Positions 16,102 through 25,041 of a stretch of 64,000 nucleotides of DNA are shown here, in pieces. Where the stretch lies: positions 83,416 through 147,415 of the forward strand of contig CADCGD010000001.1 in the NCBI GenBank assembly GCA_902800925.1. Direction: 5' to 3'. The notes beneath the pieces are model-generated. The model saw only the letters and a program-made list of their open reading frames with translations, searched no databases and was not told the origin of the DNA. This DNA comes from an uncultured Bacteroidales bacterium (GTDB lineage: Bacteria; Bacteroidota; Bacteroidia; Bacteroidales; Bacteroidaceae). Both the position numbers and the translations under genes were made by a program. Position 1 is the stretch's first letter, and every line of letters begins with the position of its first letter.

Positions 16102-19100
16102 TTATCTGCTCATGAGCTTAACGTCGCTGTTCAGACCGCTGGGAACAGGGGCCCACTGGTCGTACTTCGTGCGTTTGTAGTTGATGTCCACGACGTTGAT
16201 TTCTTTCATCTTGCGCCACTCTACACCACGACGGTCCATGTCGGCAATGCGGTTGGCAGGCAGGTTGGTGACCTCGATGCGCAGCGTGTTCTTGCCAGCG
16301 CGCAAGGCGTTCTTGCAGTCAAGGATGAAGGGTACGGCCCATGCACAGCCGATAAATTGATTATTAATGTACACGCGAGCTGACTCACGGACGTCGCCAA
16401 GGTCTATCGACCACTGCTGCTGTGCCTGCTGCTTGGTCAAGGTGAACGTAGTGGTATAGACGCCTGTACCCATGGTGATAGCCGTTTCGGGACTCAGCGC
16501 TTCCCACGTCTGTGGCTTGTCGAGGGTGAAGGTCTTACCAACCTTTGGGGCCTCTTCGATGAACGAGAGGGTCCACTTGCCGTTGATGGGAAGTACCTCG
16601 GTACGCGTGGGCTGTACCACAGTGGTTGCTGTCGGCTGGGCACTGGTCTTCAGGATGATACTTTCGCCAGAGCGCAGGGAGAGCTGCACCTTGCCGTCCT
16701 TGATGGTGGCTGGTGCGATGTCGCCCGTCATGGGGTTGTAGAGCGTGGCACCACCGAAGGGCACAGCCAGTGACGCCATGCCGTTGACGTCGTGTGGCGT
16801 GAGGTTGGCAATGAAGTAGTGGTAGCCTTCGTCGTTCTGGCGACGGATGCAGCGCAGGCCCTGCTCAGTACGCATAGGCTCAGCCTTAGCGAAGTGGGCC
16901 ATCAGTGCAGCCGATTCGCCCATGATGACAAACGGATAGAGACGCTCCACCTGCGCCTTCAGGGCGTCCTCGATGGTTGTGCCGCTGGGAATGATGAGCG
17001 CCTTGTAGCGGGTGCCACCCTCGGTGACGAGCATGCCGTCCTCGATGTGAACCTTGGCCAACTGGCGGTCGCTGATGTAGTCGCAGTCGTAGCCCAGACT
17101 GTCAATCTTCAGGATGCTGCTGATGAACTCAGGCGCTTTCTCGTCCATGGTGTGGATATCAAACTGCATCAGCAGGTCCTCGCCATTGCGGCGGTTCTTG
17201 CTGGCCTCTTTGGCATCGTCGTTGCGCGGTCCGCGCTTGCGCCACATGTCCCTGACGGGCAGATAGACGAGGAAGTCGTTGTCGGGCTTACCCATCTGCA
17301 GGAAACTCTGACAGCGCTCGATATATTTCATGAGGTAGGGCGCATCGCGCCAGATGCTGTTCGTTGGACTCATATCCACCGAGGCATAGAACTTCCATCC
17401 TGGCCAGGGGTCATCCTTGGGCGAGTAGCACGTGCCATGGAAATAGACGTGGTTGACACCACAGGTGAACATCAGGTCCAGGTCAGGCTTCATCTGCGAC
17501 AGCGACGTGCGGAAGTGCTCTGTCAGCCAGGTGAACGTTTCACTGCTGGTGAAGGGCTTGCCCATGACATGGGCTGCCGATGGGGCATATTTCAGCATCG
17601 ATACGTCGCTGAAGTTCTTCTTCGTCTTGCCTGGGTCTGTGCGCAGTCCCTTGATGCCGAACTCTGACAGTCCGAAGCCCTCAATCTCAGGGATGTCAAC
17701 GGCTGCATACAGGTCCAGCAGGTTGGCAGGGGAACCGTGTGCCTGGTTGCGCACCAGCACGCCATGGCTGTGGGCCCAGTCGACCCACTGCAACGTGAAG
17801 TTCTCGTAGAGCAGGTCGGAGAGCGTCTCGCGGTAGTCAGCCAACACCTTGTTGCCGTCGTCCACGTCGCCCAACAGCTCTGCCATGTGTTCCTGTAGGT
17901 CGTAGCCGCGACGCTTCTTGAACTCATCGAAAAGGGTAGGGGTCCAGTTGGCCTTATACACCTCGTAGGAGTCGTTGAAGAAGGTGTGTGGCCATGCTAC
18001 CCCCGACTCCTTGAAAGCCTTGTCGAAGCGGTCCAGGTAGTGGTGTACGGCCTCGCGGTCAAAATGGTCAATAACCCATCCCTCACCGCCTGGTGCTGCG
18101 CGCTTCACTTTCTGCTTGGTGCGGCCAATCTCCGTGCGATAGACGGGTTTCCCGTCTATTATCTCTTTCGTGAACACCGCCTTGCAGGCAGCCTCCTCCA
18201 GTGGTACCAGCGGGCCACCGAAGGGCCAACCTGTGCCACAGTTCATGTCCACCTCGATGCCATTCTTGGCAGCTATCTCTTCGACGTCCTTCAGTGCCTC
18301 CATCCAACTGGGAGACAGGAAAGAACGCTCGTTTTTCTCGTTGCCCTTGACACCATAGAGTGGCGTAATCTCCACGGCACCGATGCCCGCCTTGGCATAT
18401 TCTGACAAGTTCCACTCCAGATTCTTGCGGTCCACGGCAGAGCCCAGCCACCACCAACGGGTGCCGGCTTTCGACTCCTGCCACGAGAGCGGCCACGAGT
18501 AGGTCAGGCTGCTATTCTTTTTTTTTAGCTTGTAGTATTCCGTCAGTCCCAGCAGATAGCAGCCCGTCCCGTAATCTTCGAAGTCGGGCATGCTGGTGAA
18601 GGTCACAGGCTGTCCGGCCGACGGGTCTTTGCCCGTGCCTTGGTTCCAGCCGAGGAATCCGTTGTGGTGCAGACAACTCTTCAGCGCTTGCCACGCTTTG
18701 TCGCACGTAGCGGCATACTCCTGCTCCTTGAGGAGTCCCTGCTGGATGCCCCATGCCATGCCATAGAGGAAGAGGGCCGTACCCGTCATCTCGGGATCAG
18801 GGTAATCGACAACGCTCACCAGACTGGCGCGCCAGAATCCGTCGGCGTGCTGACAAGCCTTCAGCGCCTTGCTCATCAGGAGGAAGTCCTTCTGCAGTTC
18901 CTTATACTCTTTGCTCTTCTTGTCGAGTACGCTCATGGAACGTACCAGAGCTGCATAGACCCAGCCGTTGCCACGACTCCAGTAGCAGTTCTTGCCGTCC
19001 TTCTCTTTATAGGGAGGCACATAGTCCTTGTCGCGCCACCACAGTCCTTCCTTGACGTTGAAGCAACCGCCACCACACTCGTTGCGACTCCAGCGATAGC

Positions 19101-19617
19101 TCTTCATGGCGTAGTCCAGATAGCGCTGGTCCTTGGTGATGGCGTACATCTTGATATAGATAGGCAGTGCCATCTGGATAGCGTCAATCCACGTCCAGTA
19201 GTCCACACGTCCTGTGGCCATCTGTTTCTCCAGATTCTCCTTGGTGGGTTCCAGCGTACCCTTGCCCGTCAACAGGTGGTACTCTATATAGGTCTGTTCA
19301 CAGCACTGGTCGTCGGCATCGGTTGTCTTCGTGCCATTGCGCGGTGTCCACTTGTGGAAGTCGGCCCAGCGGTGCACATAGTCCAGATAGCGCTGCTGCG
19401 GGTCGATGGCGTTGAGTGCCATGAGTCCCTCGTAATAGACGGCGCGCGTCCACAGGCTGCTGGGACGTATTTTCTTCACATTGGTAGGCTGTGTGGGGTC
19501 ACTGTACTTCTCCATGAAGTAGTCGTTGGTCAGCCTTGCTGCCTGGAGTATTTCTGACTGGGCGAAGGTTGCCATCGCACAGCAACATACTGCACAAAAG
19601 GTGATAATGCGTTTCAT
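16102..19617 (-). CDS. GH105 unsaturated rhamnogalacturonyl hydrolase fused to GH106-like alpha-L-rhamnosidase
   Basis: A single signal peptide (MKRIITFCAVCCCAMATFAQ) precedes two enzymes in 1171 residues. Residues 21-362 are a GH105 (alpha/alpha)6 barrel with YYEGLMAL, WTWIDAIQMALPIY holding the likely catalytic Asp, RGNGWVYAALVRSM and MTGTALFLYGMAWG. Residues 370-1171 are GH106-like: GTRWWWLGSAVDRKN, a TIM barrel with WPFGGPLV and SSETFTW, and C-terminal galactose-binding beta domains. GH105 removes the unsaturated uronate left by the PL11 lyase; GH106 removes the exposed rhamnose, so the order of action fits one polypeptide. The joint is an A9 run (T at 18518-18526) with slippery A-AAA-AAG; both other frames stop at once. 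It is last in the AKR-GH2 operon. Confidence 0.85.
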   Translation of the reverse strand: MKRIITFCAVCCCAMATFAQSEILQAARLTNDYFMEKYSDPTQPTNVKKIRPSSLWTRAVYYEGLMALNAIDPQQRYLDYVHRWADFHKWTPRNGTKTTDADDQCCEQTYIEYHLLTGKGTLEPTKENLEKQMATGRVDYWTWIDAIQMALPIYIKMYAITKDQRYLDYAMKSYRWSRNECGGGCFNVKEGLWWRDKDYVPPYKEKDGKNCYWSRGNGWVYAALVRSMSVLDKKSKEYKELQKDFLLMSKALKACQHADGFWRASLVSVVDYPDPEMTGTALFLYGMAWGIQQGLLKEQEYAATCDKAWQALKSCLHHNGFLGWNQGTGKDPSAGQPVTFTSMPDFEDYGTGCYLLGLTEYYKLKKKNSSLTYSWPLSWQESKAGTRWWWLGSAVDRKNLEWNLSEYAKAGIGAVEITPLYGVKGNEKNERSFLSPSWMEALKDVEEIAAKNGIEVDMNCGTGWPFGGPLVPLEEAACKAVFTKEIIDGKPVYRTEIGRTKQKVKRAAPGGEGWVIDHFDREAVHHYLDRFDKAFKESGVAWPHTFFNDSYEVYKANWTPTLFDEFKKRRGYDLQEHMAELLGDVDDGNKVLADYRETLSDLLYENFTLQWVDWAHSHGVLVRNQAHGSPANLLDLYAAVDIPEIEGFGLSEFGIKGLRTDPGKTKKNFSDVSMLKYAPSAAHVMGKPFTSSETFTWLTEHFRTSLSQMKPDLDLMFTCGVNHVYFHGTCYSPKDDPWPGWKFYASVDMSPTNSIWRDAPYLMKYIERCQSFLQMGKPDNDFLVYLPVRDMWRKRGPRNDDAKEASKNRRNGEDLLMQFDIHTMDEKAPEFISSILKIDSLGYDCDYISDRQLAKVHIEDGMLVTEGGTRYKALIIPSGTTIEDALKAQVERLYPFVIMGESAALMAHFAKAEPMRTEQGLRCIRRQNDEGYHYFIANLTPHDVNGMASLAVPFGGATLYNPMTGDIAPATIKDGKVQLSLRSGESIILKTSAQPTATTVVQPTRTEVLPINGKWTLSFIEEAPKVGKTFTLDKPQTWEALSPETAITMGTGVYTTTFTLTKQQAQQQWSIDLGDVRESARVYINNQFIGCAWAVPFILDCKNALRAGKNTLRIEVTNLPANRIADMDRRGVEWRKMKEINVVDINYKRTKYDQWAPVPSGLNSDVKLMSR
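18517..18530 (-). other. A9 slippery run at the GH105-GH106 joint
   Basis: On the coding strand CTA AAA AAA AAG AAT encodes Leu-Lys-Lys-Lys-Asn exactly at the domain border. A -1 shift gives GAA then TAG; a +1 shift gives three codons then TGA. Slippage or a one-base indel would therefore release GH105 alone. Confidence 0.65.
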
Positions 19618-19626
19618 ATTGTTGTT

Positions 19627-21987
19627 TTATTTTGTTTCCAGTTTGGTGGTGACGGCCTTGAAGGTCTTGGAATCGGTGGTCAGCGTAATCTTAGAAGGTG
19701 CTGAACCAGCACGTAGAATCACCATAGCCTGTCCCTGCCAGAGTTGGCGGTGGTTGGTGGCGTTGAGTTCGTGACTGTTGATATCGCCATTGGTGACAGC
19801 CACGAGACGGGCATCGCCATCGACCGTGAAGGTCAGCTCGTCCTGACAGGTGAGGACAGTGCGCCCCTTGCTGTCGACAGCGCGCAGGCGGATGTGCTGC
19901 AGGTCCTGACCGTCGGCCTGCCACTGACTGTTGTCGGCTTCGGCAACAATCTTGACAGCCTTGCCCGTTGTCTCCAGGGCGTGACGGGCCACAGCCTTGC
20001 CCTGGCGGTAGCCCACAGCCTCTATCTTTCCTTTCTTGTAGTCGATGCCATTCCACGTAATCTTGTTGCGCGACTTGGCATCCTTCGGATTCTCACGACG
20101 GCCAAGGCTCTTGCCGTTGAGCAACAGCTCCACTTCGTCGCAGTTGGTGTAGATGACCAGGTTGGCCTTGGAGCCTTCGGGACGGTTCCAGAGTTCTGAC
20201 TGACGGTCAGTGCCGGTGATTATGCCGTTCCACTCCACACCTGCATTCTTGTCCTCCATAACGGAGAGACGCACCAATGGCTCGTCGCTGAAGAAAGACT
20301 TCATGAAATAAGCCTTGGGCTTCGGGTTGAGGGAGATGTCGAAGACACCCTGTGCCCAGCCCTTGGCAGGCCATCCCTGCGATTCTCCGAGGTAGTCGAT
20401 GGCTCCCCAGTAGGCCAGTCCGATGACCTTGTCGAGATTCATCTCAAACCAGTTGGGTCCCATGGCGGCCGTCGAAGCCTCACTCTGGTAGAATGTCATC
20501 CATGGGAAACGACGCCCGTCACCAGGGAAGTACATATAGCGGTAGTTGTATGCCTGGATGTCAGTCTGCATGGCGAGGTCGCAGGGCAGCGAGTCGGTCT
20601 CCCAGTTGCGATAGCGGGGATGCATAGCCACGGTCACCAGACGTGTGGAGTCGTAGCGCTGCAGCACGGTTTTCATCATCTTATAGCACGTCACGCCAAA
20701 GTCGTTGAATGGCTGGTTGGGGTCTTGTTGCAGTTCGTTGCCCAGGCTCCACAGCACGACGCTGGGAGAATTGCGGTCGCGTGTCACCCACTCGGTGATG
20801 TCACTGGCGAAATGGTTCATAAACGGTACCCGCGAACCCGTATGCTGACGGGTCCATTTGTCATAGAGCTCATCGACGATGAGGATGCCGTATTTGTCGC
20901 ACAGCTCAATGAACTGACGACTGTAGGGATTGTGACTGGTGCGGATATGGTTCATGCCAAACTGCTTCATCAACAGCAGGCGCTTCTCAATGGCACGAGG
21001 ATAGGCGGCAGCGCCCAGGGCACCCAGCGTATGGTGGTTGGCATAGCCTTTGAGCAGTACCTTCTTGCCGTTGAGCTTAAAACCGAAGTCTGGACCATAC
21101 TCAATGGTGCGGATGCCGAAATGTTCTGAATACTCATCGGCCACAGAGCCATCCTCCTTCAACAGTTGTGCCACACATGTATATAGATAAGGTGTGTCGA
21201 GGTCCCAGAGTTTGGGGTTGGCAATCTCCAGTTCCTGTGCCTTGATATTCACCGTGCGTGACTGTGGGTTGCGTCCACGCTGTGCAGTTGTCTCTGCCAC
21301 GAGGTTACCCTCAGCGTCGTAGATGCTCACCTTCATGCGTGTCTGTTTCATGCGGGTGCGATTGGTATAGTCGGCACTGACAGTGACATAGCGGTTGTCA
21401 CGCGTGGTGATATACAGCGGATGACGCTCGAAATAGATATCGGCAGGAGTGCTGACGAGTGACACGTTGCGGAACAGTCCGCCACCAGTGTACCAGCGCG
21501 AGGCTTTCTCGTTCTGTGTCGAGGCCTTGACGACCAGGATGTTCTCACCTTTGCGTAGCAGGTTCGTGACATCAATCTCGAAACCTACATAGCCGTAGTC
21601 CGTACCACCGATGTGTTTACCGTTCAGATAGACGTCACCAGTGAGCATGATGCCTTCGAAGTCGAGCAGATAGCGGGTGTTTGATGTTGGCGTGTGAGTG
21701 ATGGTCTTACGGTACCAGCCCGTACCCATCTCCTTAAAACCACGGGCTGACAGGCGTGACTTGATATTGGCTGCAACATCGGTGTTGTCGGCTTTCTCGT
21801 CAGCAGAGGGGGCCACCCATGGCTGTTCTATCTGGAAGTCGTGGGGCACATCAATGGTCTTGGCATTCGTGAACAGTGAGTCATATGCAAACTGCCACTG
21901 GAAGTTCATGTTCTCTACACTTCGCTGGGCAAGCAAATGCAAAAATGTAAAAATGAAAAAATGAAATAATAGTATGCGTTTCATCAT
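19627..21987 (-). CDS. GH2 beta-galactosidase-like enzyme
   Basis: The ATG at 21987 overlaps the AKR stop (ATGA) and opens a signal peptide (KRILLFHFFIFTFLHLLAQ); 786 residues. Domain order is sugar-binding jelly roll (25-180), Ig-like (185-290), TIM barrel (295-560), a DUF4982-like beta domain near 600-690 with DEVELLLNGKSLG, and a final Ig-like domain. Acid/base Glu418 lies in LWSLGNE and the nucleophile Glu503 in FYQSEAS. It would remove terminal beta-galactose (or a related residue) from RG-I side chains in the periplasm. It is coupled to the AKR gene and followed after 9 nt by the GH105-GH106 gene. Confidence 0.9.
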   Translation of the reverse strand: MMKRILLFHFFIFTFLHLLAQRSVENMNFQWQFAYDSLFTNAKTIDVPHDFQIEQPWVAPSADEKADNTDVAANIKSRLSARGFKEMGTGWYRKTITHTPTSNTRYLLDFEGIMLTGDVYLNGKHIGGTDYGYVGFEIDVTNLLRKGENILVVKASTQNEKASRWYTGGGLFRNVSLVSTPADIYFERHPLYITTRDNRYVTVSADYTNRTRMKQTRMKVSIYDAEGNLVAETTAQRGRNPQSRTVNIKAQELEIANPKLWDLDTPYLYTCVAQLLKEDGSVADEYSEHFGIRTIEYGPDFGFKLNGKKVLLKGYANHHTLGALGAAAYPRAIEKRLLLMKQFGMNHIRTSHNPYSRQFIELCDKYGILIVDELYDKWTRQHTGSRVPFMNHFASDITEWVTRDRNSPSVVLWSLGNELQQDPNQPFNDFGVTCYKMMKTVLQRYDSTRLVTVAMHPRYRNWETDSLPCDLAMQTDIQAYNYRYMYFPGDGRRFPWMTFYQSEASTAAMGPNWFEMNLDKVIGLAYWGAIDYLGESQGWPAKGWAQGVFDISLNPKPKAYFMKSFFSDEPLVRLSVMEDKNAGVEWNGIITGTDRQSELWNRPEGSKANLVIYTNCDEVELLLNGKSLGRRENPKDAKSRNKITWNGIDYKKGKIEAVGYRQGKAVARHALETTGKAVKIVAEADNSQWQADGQDLQHIRLRAVDSKGRTVLTCQDELTFTVDGDARLVAVTNGDINSHELNATNHRQLWQGQAMVILRAGSAPSKITLTTDSKTFKAVTTKLETK

Positions 21988-22925
21988 CGTATGCATTTAA
22001 GGTTTTTGTCCAACTGATCAGTACTGCTGGCACCCACCAGCACAGAGGTTACTCCCTGTTGGTCGAGTATCCAGCGGAGGGCCGCTTCGGCAAGCGTCTG
22101 TCCCTTTGACAGCGCCTCGCTGTTCCAGCTCTTCAGTTGTTCCAGCAGCTCTGGGGTAAGCATCTCGTGACGCAGGAATTTCTCTCGTGTCATGCGCGAG
22201 TCTTCAGGTATACCGTTCAAGTAACGGTCGGTGAGCAGACCTTGTGCCAGTGGTGAGAAAGAGATAAAGCCTACGCCCTCCTGATGGCACAGCTGGAGAA
22301 TACCCTCGTCGATGGGTGCACGGTCGAGCATGTTGAGACGCCCCTGGTAGATGAGCAGGGGTACGTCGTGGGCTTTGAGATAGCTGATGGCAAAGCGTGT
22401 GGCATCCAATGGCCAGCGTGAGATACCTACATAGAGGGCCTTGCCCTGTCGAACAATGTCGACCAGTGCCTGCAGCGTCTCTTCCAGTGGTGTGTCAGGG
22501 TCGTAGCGGTGAGAATAAAACAGGTCGACATAGTCCAAGTGCATGCGTCGCAGACTCTGGTCAAGCGATGCCATGAGGTATTTGCGTGAGCCCCAGTTGC
22601 CATAGGGACCGGCCCACATGTCATAGCCTGCCTTGGTGGAGATGAACAACTCGTCGCGATAGGGACGCAAGTCTTCGTCCATGACACGTCCCAGTGTTTC
22701 TTCTGCCGACCCGTAGGGAGGACCGTAGTTGTTGGCAAGGTCGAGGTGGGTGACGCCACAGTCGAAGGCGTGGCGCAGGATGGTTCGTGAACGTTGGTAG
22801 TCGTCGATACCACCGAAGTTGTGCCACAAGCCTAGGCTTACTTTTGGTAACAATACGCCAGAGCGTCCGCAACGGTTGTACGACATCTGGTCGTAGCGGT
22901 TTTCGTTAGCAGTGTATGATTCCAT
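21984..22925 (-). CDS. yghZ: YghZ-like aldo/keto reductase
   Basis: The start at 22925 is chosen because the long frame from 22961 begins inside the -7 box. The 313-residue protein closely follows E. coli YghZ (Gpr): NRCGRSGVLLPKVSLGLWHN, DLANNYGPPYGSAEETLGR, STKAGYDMW, VGISRWP and SFSPLAQGLLTDRYL. The NADPH-dependent tetrad is visible as Asp62, Tyr67, Lys98 and His139. YghZ reduces L-glyceraldehyde 3-phosphate and other small aldehydes. It is shorter than YghZ at the C-terminus, ending soon after VLVGASS. As first gene of a pectinase operon it may reduce L-lactaldehyde from rhamnose breakdown; that role is inference. Confidence 0.85.
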   Translation of the reverse strand: MESYTANENRYDQMSYNRCGRSGVLLPKVSLGLWHNFGGIDDYQRSRTILRHAFDCGVTHLDLANNYGPPYGSAEETLGRVMDEDLRPYRDELFISTKAGYDMWAGPYGNWGSRKYLMASLDQSLRRMHLDYVDLFYSHRYDPDTPLEETLQALVDIVRQGKALYVGISRWPLDATRFAISYLKAHDVPLLIYQGRLNMLDRAPIDEGILQLCHQEGVGFISFSPLAQGLLTDRYLNGIPEDSRMTREKFLRHEMLTPELLEQLKSWNSEALSKGQTLAEAALRWILDQQGVTSVLVGASSTDQLDKNLKCIR

Positions 22926-22939
22926 AAACATCTTAGTAG

Positions 22940-22966
22940 AATAGTTCGTTTCGCATGGCAAAGGTA
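22940..22966 (-). promoter_or_regulatory. Promoter and leader motif of the AKR-GH2-GH105/GH106 operon
   Basis: Minus strand TACCTTTG (22966-22959) is followed by AAACGAACTATT (22951-22940), the rhamnose/pectin leader motif. A -33 TTG is not clear because of a long A/T run. Confidence 0.6.
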
Positions 22967-23027
22967 GGCATTTTTTTTTGAAATACGGTGTTTTTGTTCA
23001 CTTTTTAATAATAATAGGGAATTTTTC

Positions 23028-23082
23028 TTGCACGACTTGATATTTTTTGCTAATTTTGCCTTCGCAAAACAAACAAACTACT
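23028..23082 (+). promoter_or_regulatory. Promoter and leader motif of the PL11 operon
   Basis: TTG at 23028-23030, 20 bp, TAATTTTG at 23051-23058, then AAACAAACTACT at 23071-23082. The same 12-mer lies at the same distance from the -7 box before the rhamnulokinase gene. Confidence 0.75.
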
Positions 23083-23102
23083 CAGACGGACTACTAAACG
23101 AC

Positions 23103-25037
23103 ATGAAGAGATTACTATTATTAACAGGACTGATTGCGATGGCAGTATGTGTCATGGCCCAACCCCGTTATCAGAAGAAGCAAATGATGCTGGAGACATT
23201 GAACCGCGGTGTAGTGGCTATACGTAGTGGCAATCAGGTGGTGGTCAGTTGGCGTACGCTATCGTCTGACAAGCCAGGCGAGGCTTTTGATGTGTACCGA
23301 AATGGCGAGAAGATGAACGTAGAACCGATGGTCAAGGGCGGTACCTTTTTTGTGGATGCACACCCCCTGCAGGGCGACGCTACTTATGAGGTGCGTGGCG
23401 GTGGCAAGAATGGTGCGTATGTGTTGAAAGCGGAAGCCCCTGACGGCTACTTTCCTGTGAAGTTGCAGAAGCCTTCTGATGGTGTTACACCCGATGGGAA
23501 AACGTTTTCCTATTCCGCTAACGATGCGTCTGTTGCCGATGTGGACGGTGACGGACAGTATGAGATATTTCTGAAGTGGGAACCTTCGAATGCGCACGAC
23601 AATGCCCACGATGGCTTTACGGGACCGACCCTGTTTGACTGCTATCGGTTGGATGGCACTTTGCTGTGGCGTATTGACATGGGTATCAATATCCGCAGTG
23701 GGGCTCACTATGTACCGTTTATATCCTATGACTTGGATGGTGACGGTTGTGCGGAGTTCATCGTAAGGACCGCTGACGGTACACGCGACGGAAAAGGACG
23801 AGTGATTGGCGATGAGAAAGCAGACTATCGTACCTATCCTCGGAATGCCTCGAAGCGTGCTCAGCCTGAAGGCGAGTGGAGTAAGTATAATAAGAGCAGG
23901 TCTCCTAGAGTAGGTCGTATATTGAGTGGTCTGGACTATATCTCTGTTTTTAATGGACTCACTGGCGAGGTGATGGATACCAAACCCTACATACCGCAGC
24001 GAGGCAATGTGGAGGACTGGGGCGACAACTATGCCAACCGTTCTGACCGTATGCTGGCAGGTGTGGGATACTTGGACGGGAAACGTCCAAGCGCTATTTT
24101 TTGTCGTGGTTACTACACCCGCACGGTGATAGCCGCCTGGGACTGGGATGGCAAGGAACTGAAACAGCATTGGGTGTTTGATACCAACGAGCCGGAGTGG
24201 CGCAGCTATGCTGGTCAGGGCAACCACAATCTGAGGGTTGCCGATGTCGATGGTGATGGTTGCGACGAGATAACTTACGGTTCGATGGCTGTGGACCACG
24301 ATGGTCGTGGACTGTATAATACGGGTATGGGACATGGCGACGCTATCCATTTGATGGCTTTTGACCCGACGACGGACGAGTTGCAGGTGTGGGACTGCCA
24401 CGAGAACCATCGTGACGGTTCTGACTTCCGCAATGCCAAGACAGGAGAGATTATCTTCCAACTGCCATCGAAGGCCGATGTAGGTCGCGCCATGGCGGCA
24501 GATATCGACCCCACGAACCCTGGTGTGGAGATGTGGAGCTCCGACAGCCATGGTATTCGAAATATCAAGGGTGAACGGCTGGCTGAAGCGCAGGATCCAG
24601 AAGACCCGCAACACGAACAGCACCTCCGTATGAGGGGCAGACGCCTGTCCATCAACTTCGGTATCTGGTGGGACGGAGACCTGTTGCGCGAACTGCTGGA
24701 CCGTGCCACCGTATCTAAGTACGACTGGAAAGAGCGCACGGTTGTCAATGTGACGAAACTGGAGGGTGTGGTGTTCAACAACTGGACAAAACAGAATCCC
24801 TGTTTGGCAGCAGATATCTTGGGTGACTGGCGCGAGGAAGTCATCGCCCGTACGCCAGAGAGCGATGAACTGCGCATTTTTGTATCACCTATTCCTACGG
24901 AGTACCGCATCAACTGTCTGATGGAGGATATTCCCTATCGTTTGTCGACGGCCGCGCAGAACGTGGGCTATAACCAACCCTCAGAACCGGGTTTCTATCT
25001 GGGACCGGACAAAAGTGTAACACCATTCCTGAAATAA
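23103..25037 (+). CDS. PL11 rhamnogalacturonan lyase
   Basis: The start at 23103 gives a signal peptide (MKRLLLLTGLIAMAVCVMAQ) and 644 residues; the frame from 23028 begins in the promoter. It matches the YesW/YesX family: an N-terminal Ig-like domain beginning QMMLETLNRGVVAIRSG, then an eight-bladed beta-propeller with repeated calcium sites (DVDGDGQYEIFLKWEPSNAH, DLDGDGCAEFIVRTADGT, DVDGDGCDEITYGSM) and an end with VGYNQPSEPGFYLG. These enzymes cut the rhamnose-galacturonate bond of RG-I by beta-elimination, leaving unsaturated uronate for the GH105 enzymes next door. It is the first gene of the 23-34 kb operon and probably periplasmic or surface-exposed. Confidence 0.95.
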   Translation: MKRLLLLTGLIAMAVCVMAQPRYQKKQMMLETLNRGVVAIRSGNQVVVSWRTLSSDKPGEAFDVYRNGEKMNVEPMVKGGTFFVDAHPLQGDATYEVRGGGKNGAYVLKAEAPDGYFPVKLQKPSDGVTPDGKTFSYSANDASVADVDGDGQYEIFLKWEPSNAHDNAHDGFTGPTLFDCYRLDGTLLWRIDMGINIRSGAHYVPFISYDLDGDGCAEFIVRTADGTRDGKGRVIGDEKADYRTYPRNASKRAQPEGEWSKYNKSRSPRVGRILSGLDYISVFNGLTGEVMDTKPYIPQRGNVEDWGDNYANRSDRMLAGVGYLDGKRPSAIFCRGYYTRTVIAAWDWDGKELKQHWVFDTNEPEWRSYAGQGNHNLRVADVDGDGCDEITYGSMAVDHDGRGLYNTGMGHGDAIHLMAFDPTTDELQVWDCHENHRDGSDFRNAKTGEIIFQLPSKADVGRAMAADIDPTNPGVEMWSSDSHGIRNIKGERLAEAQDPEDPQHEQHLRMRGRRLSINFGIWWDGDLLRELLDRATVSKYDWKERTVVNVTKLEGVVFNNWTKQNPCLAADILGDWREEVIARTPESDELRIFVSPIPTEYRINCLMEDIPYRLSTAAQNVGYNQPSEPGFYLGPDKSVTPFLK

Positions 25038-25041
25038 GACG

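Noticed and set aside
23259-24623. 454-codon frame on the minus strand opposite PL11
   Set aside because: It is a mirror of the calcium-site repeats of the lyase; no family pattern and no promoter.
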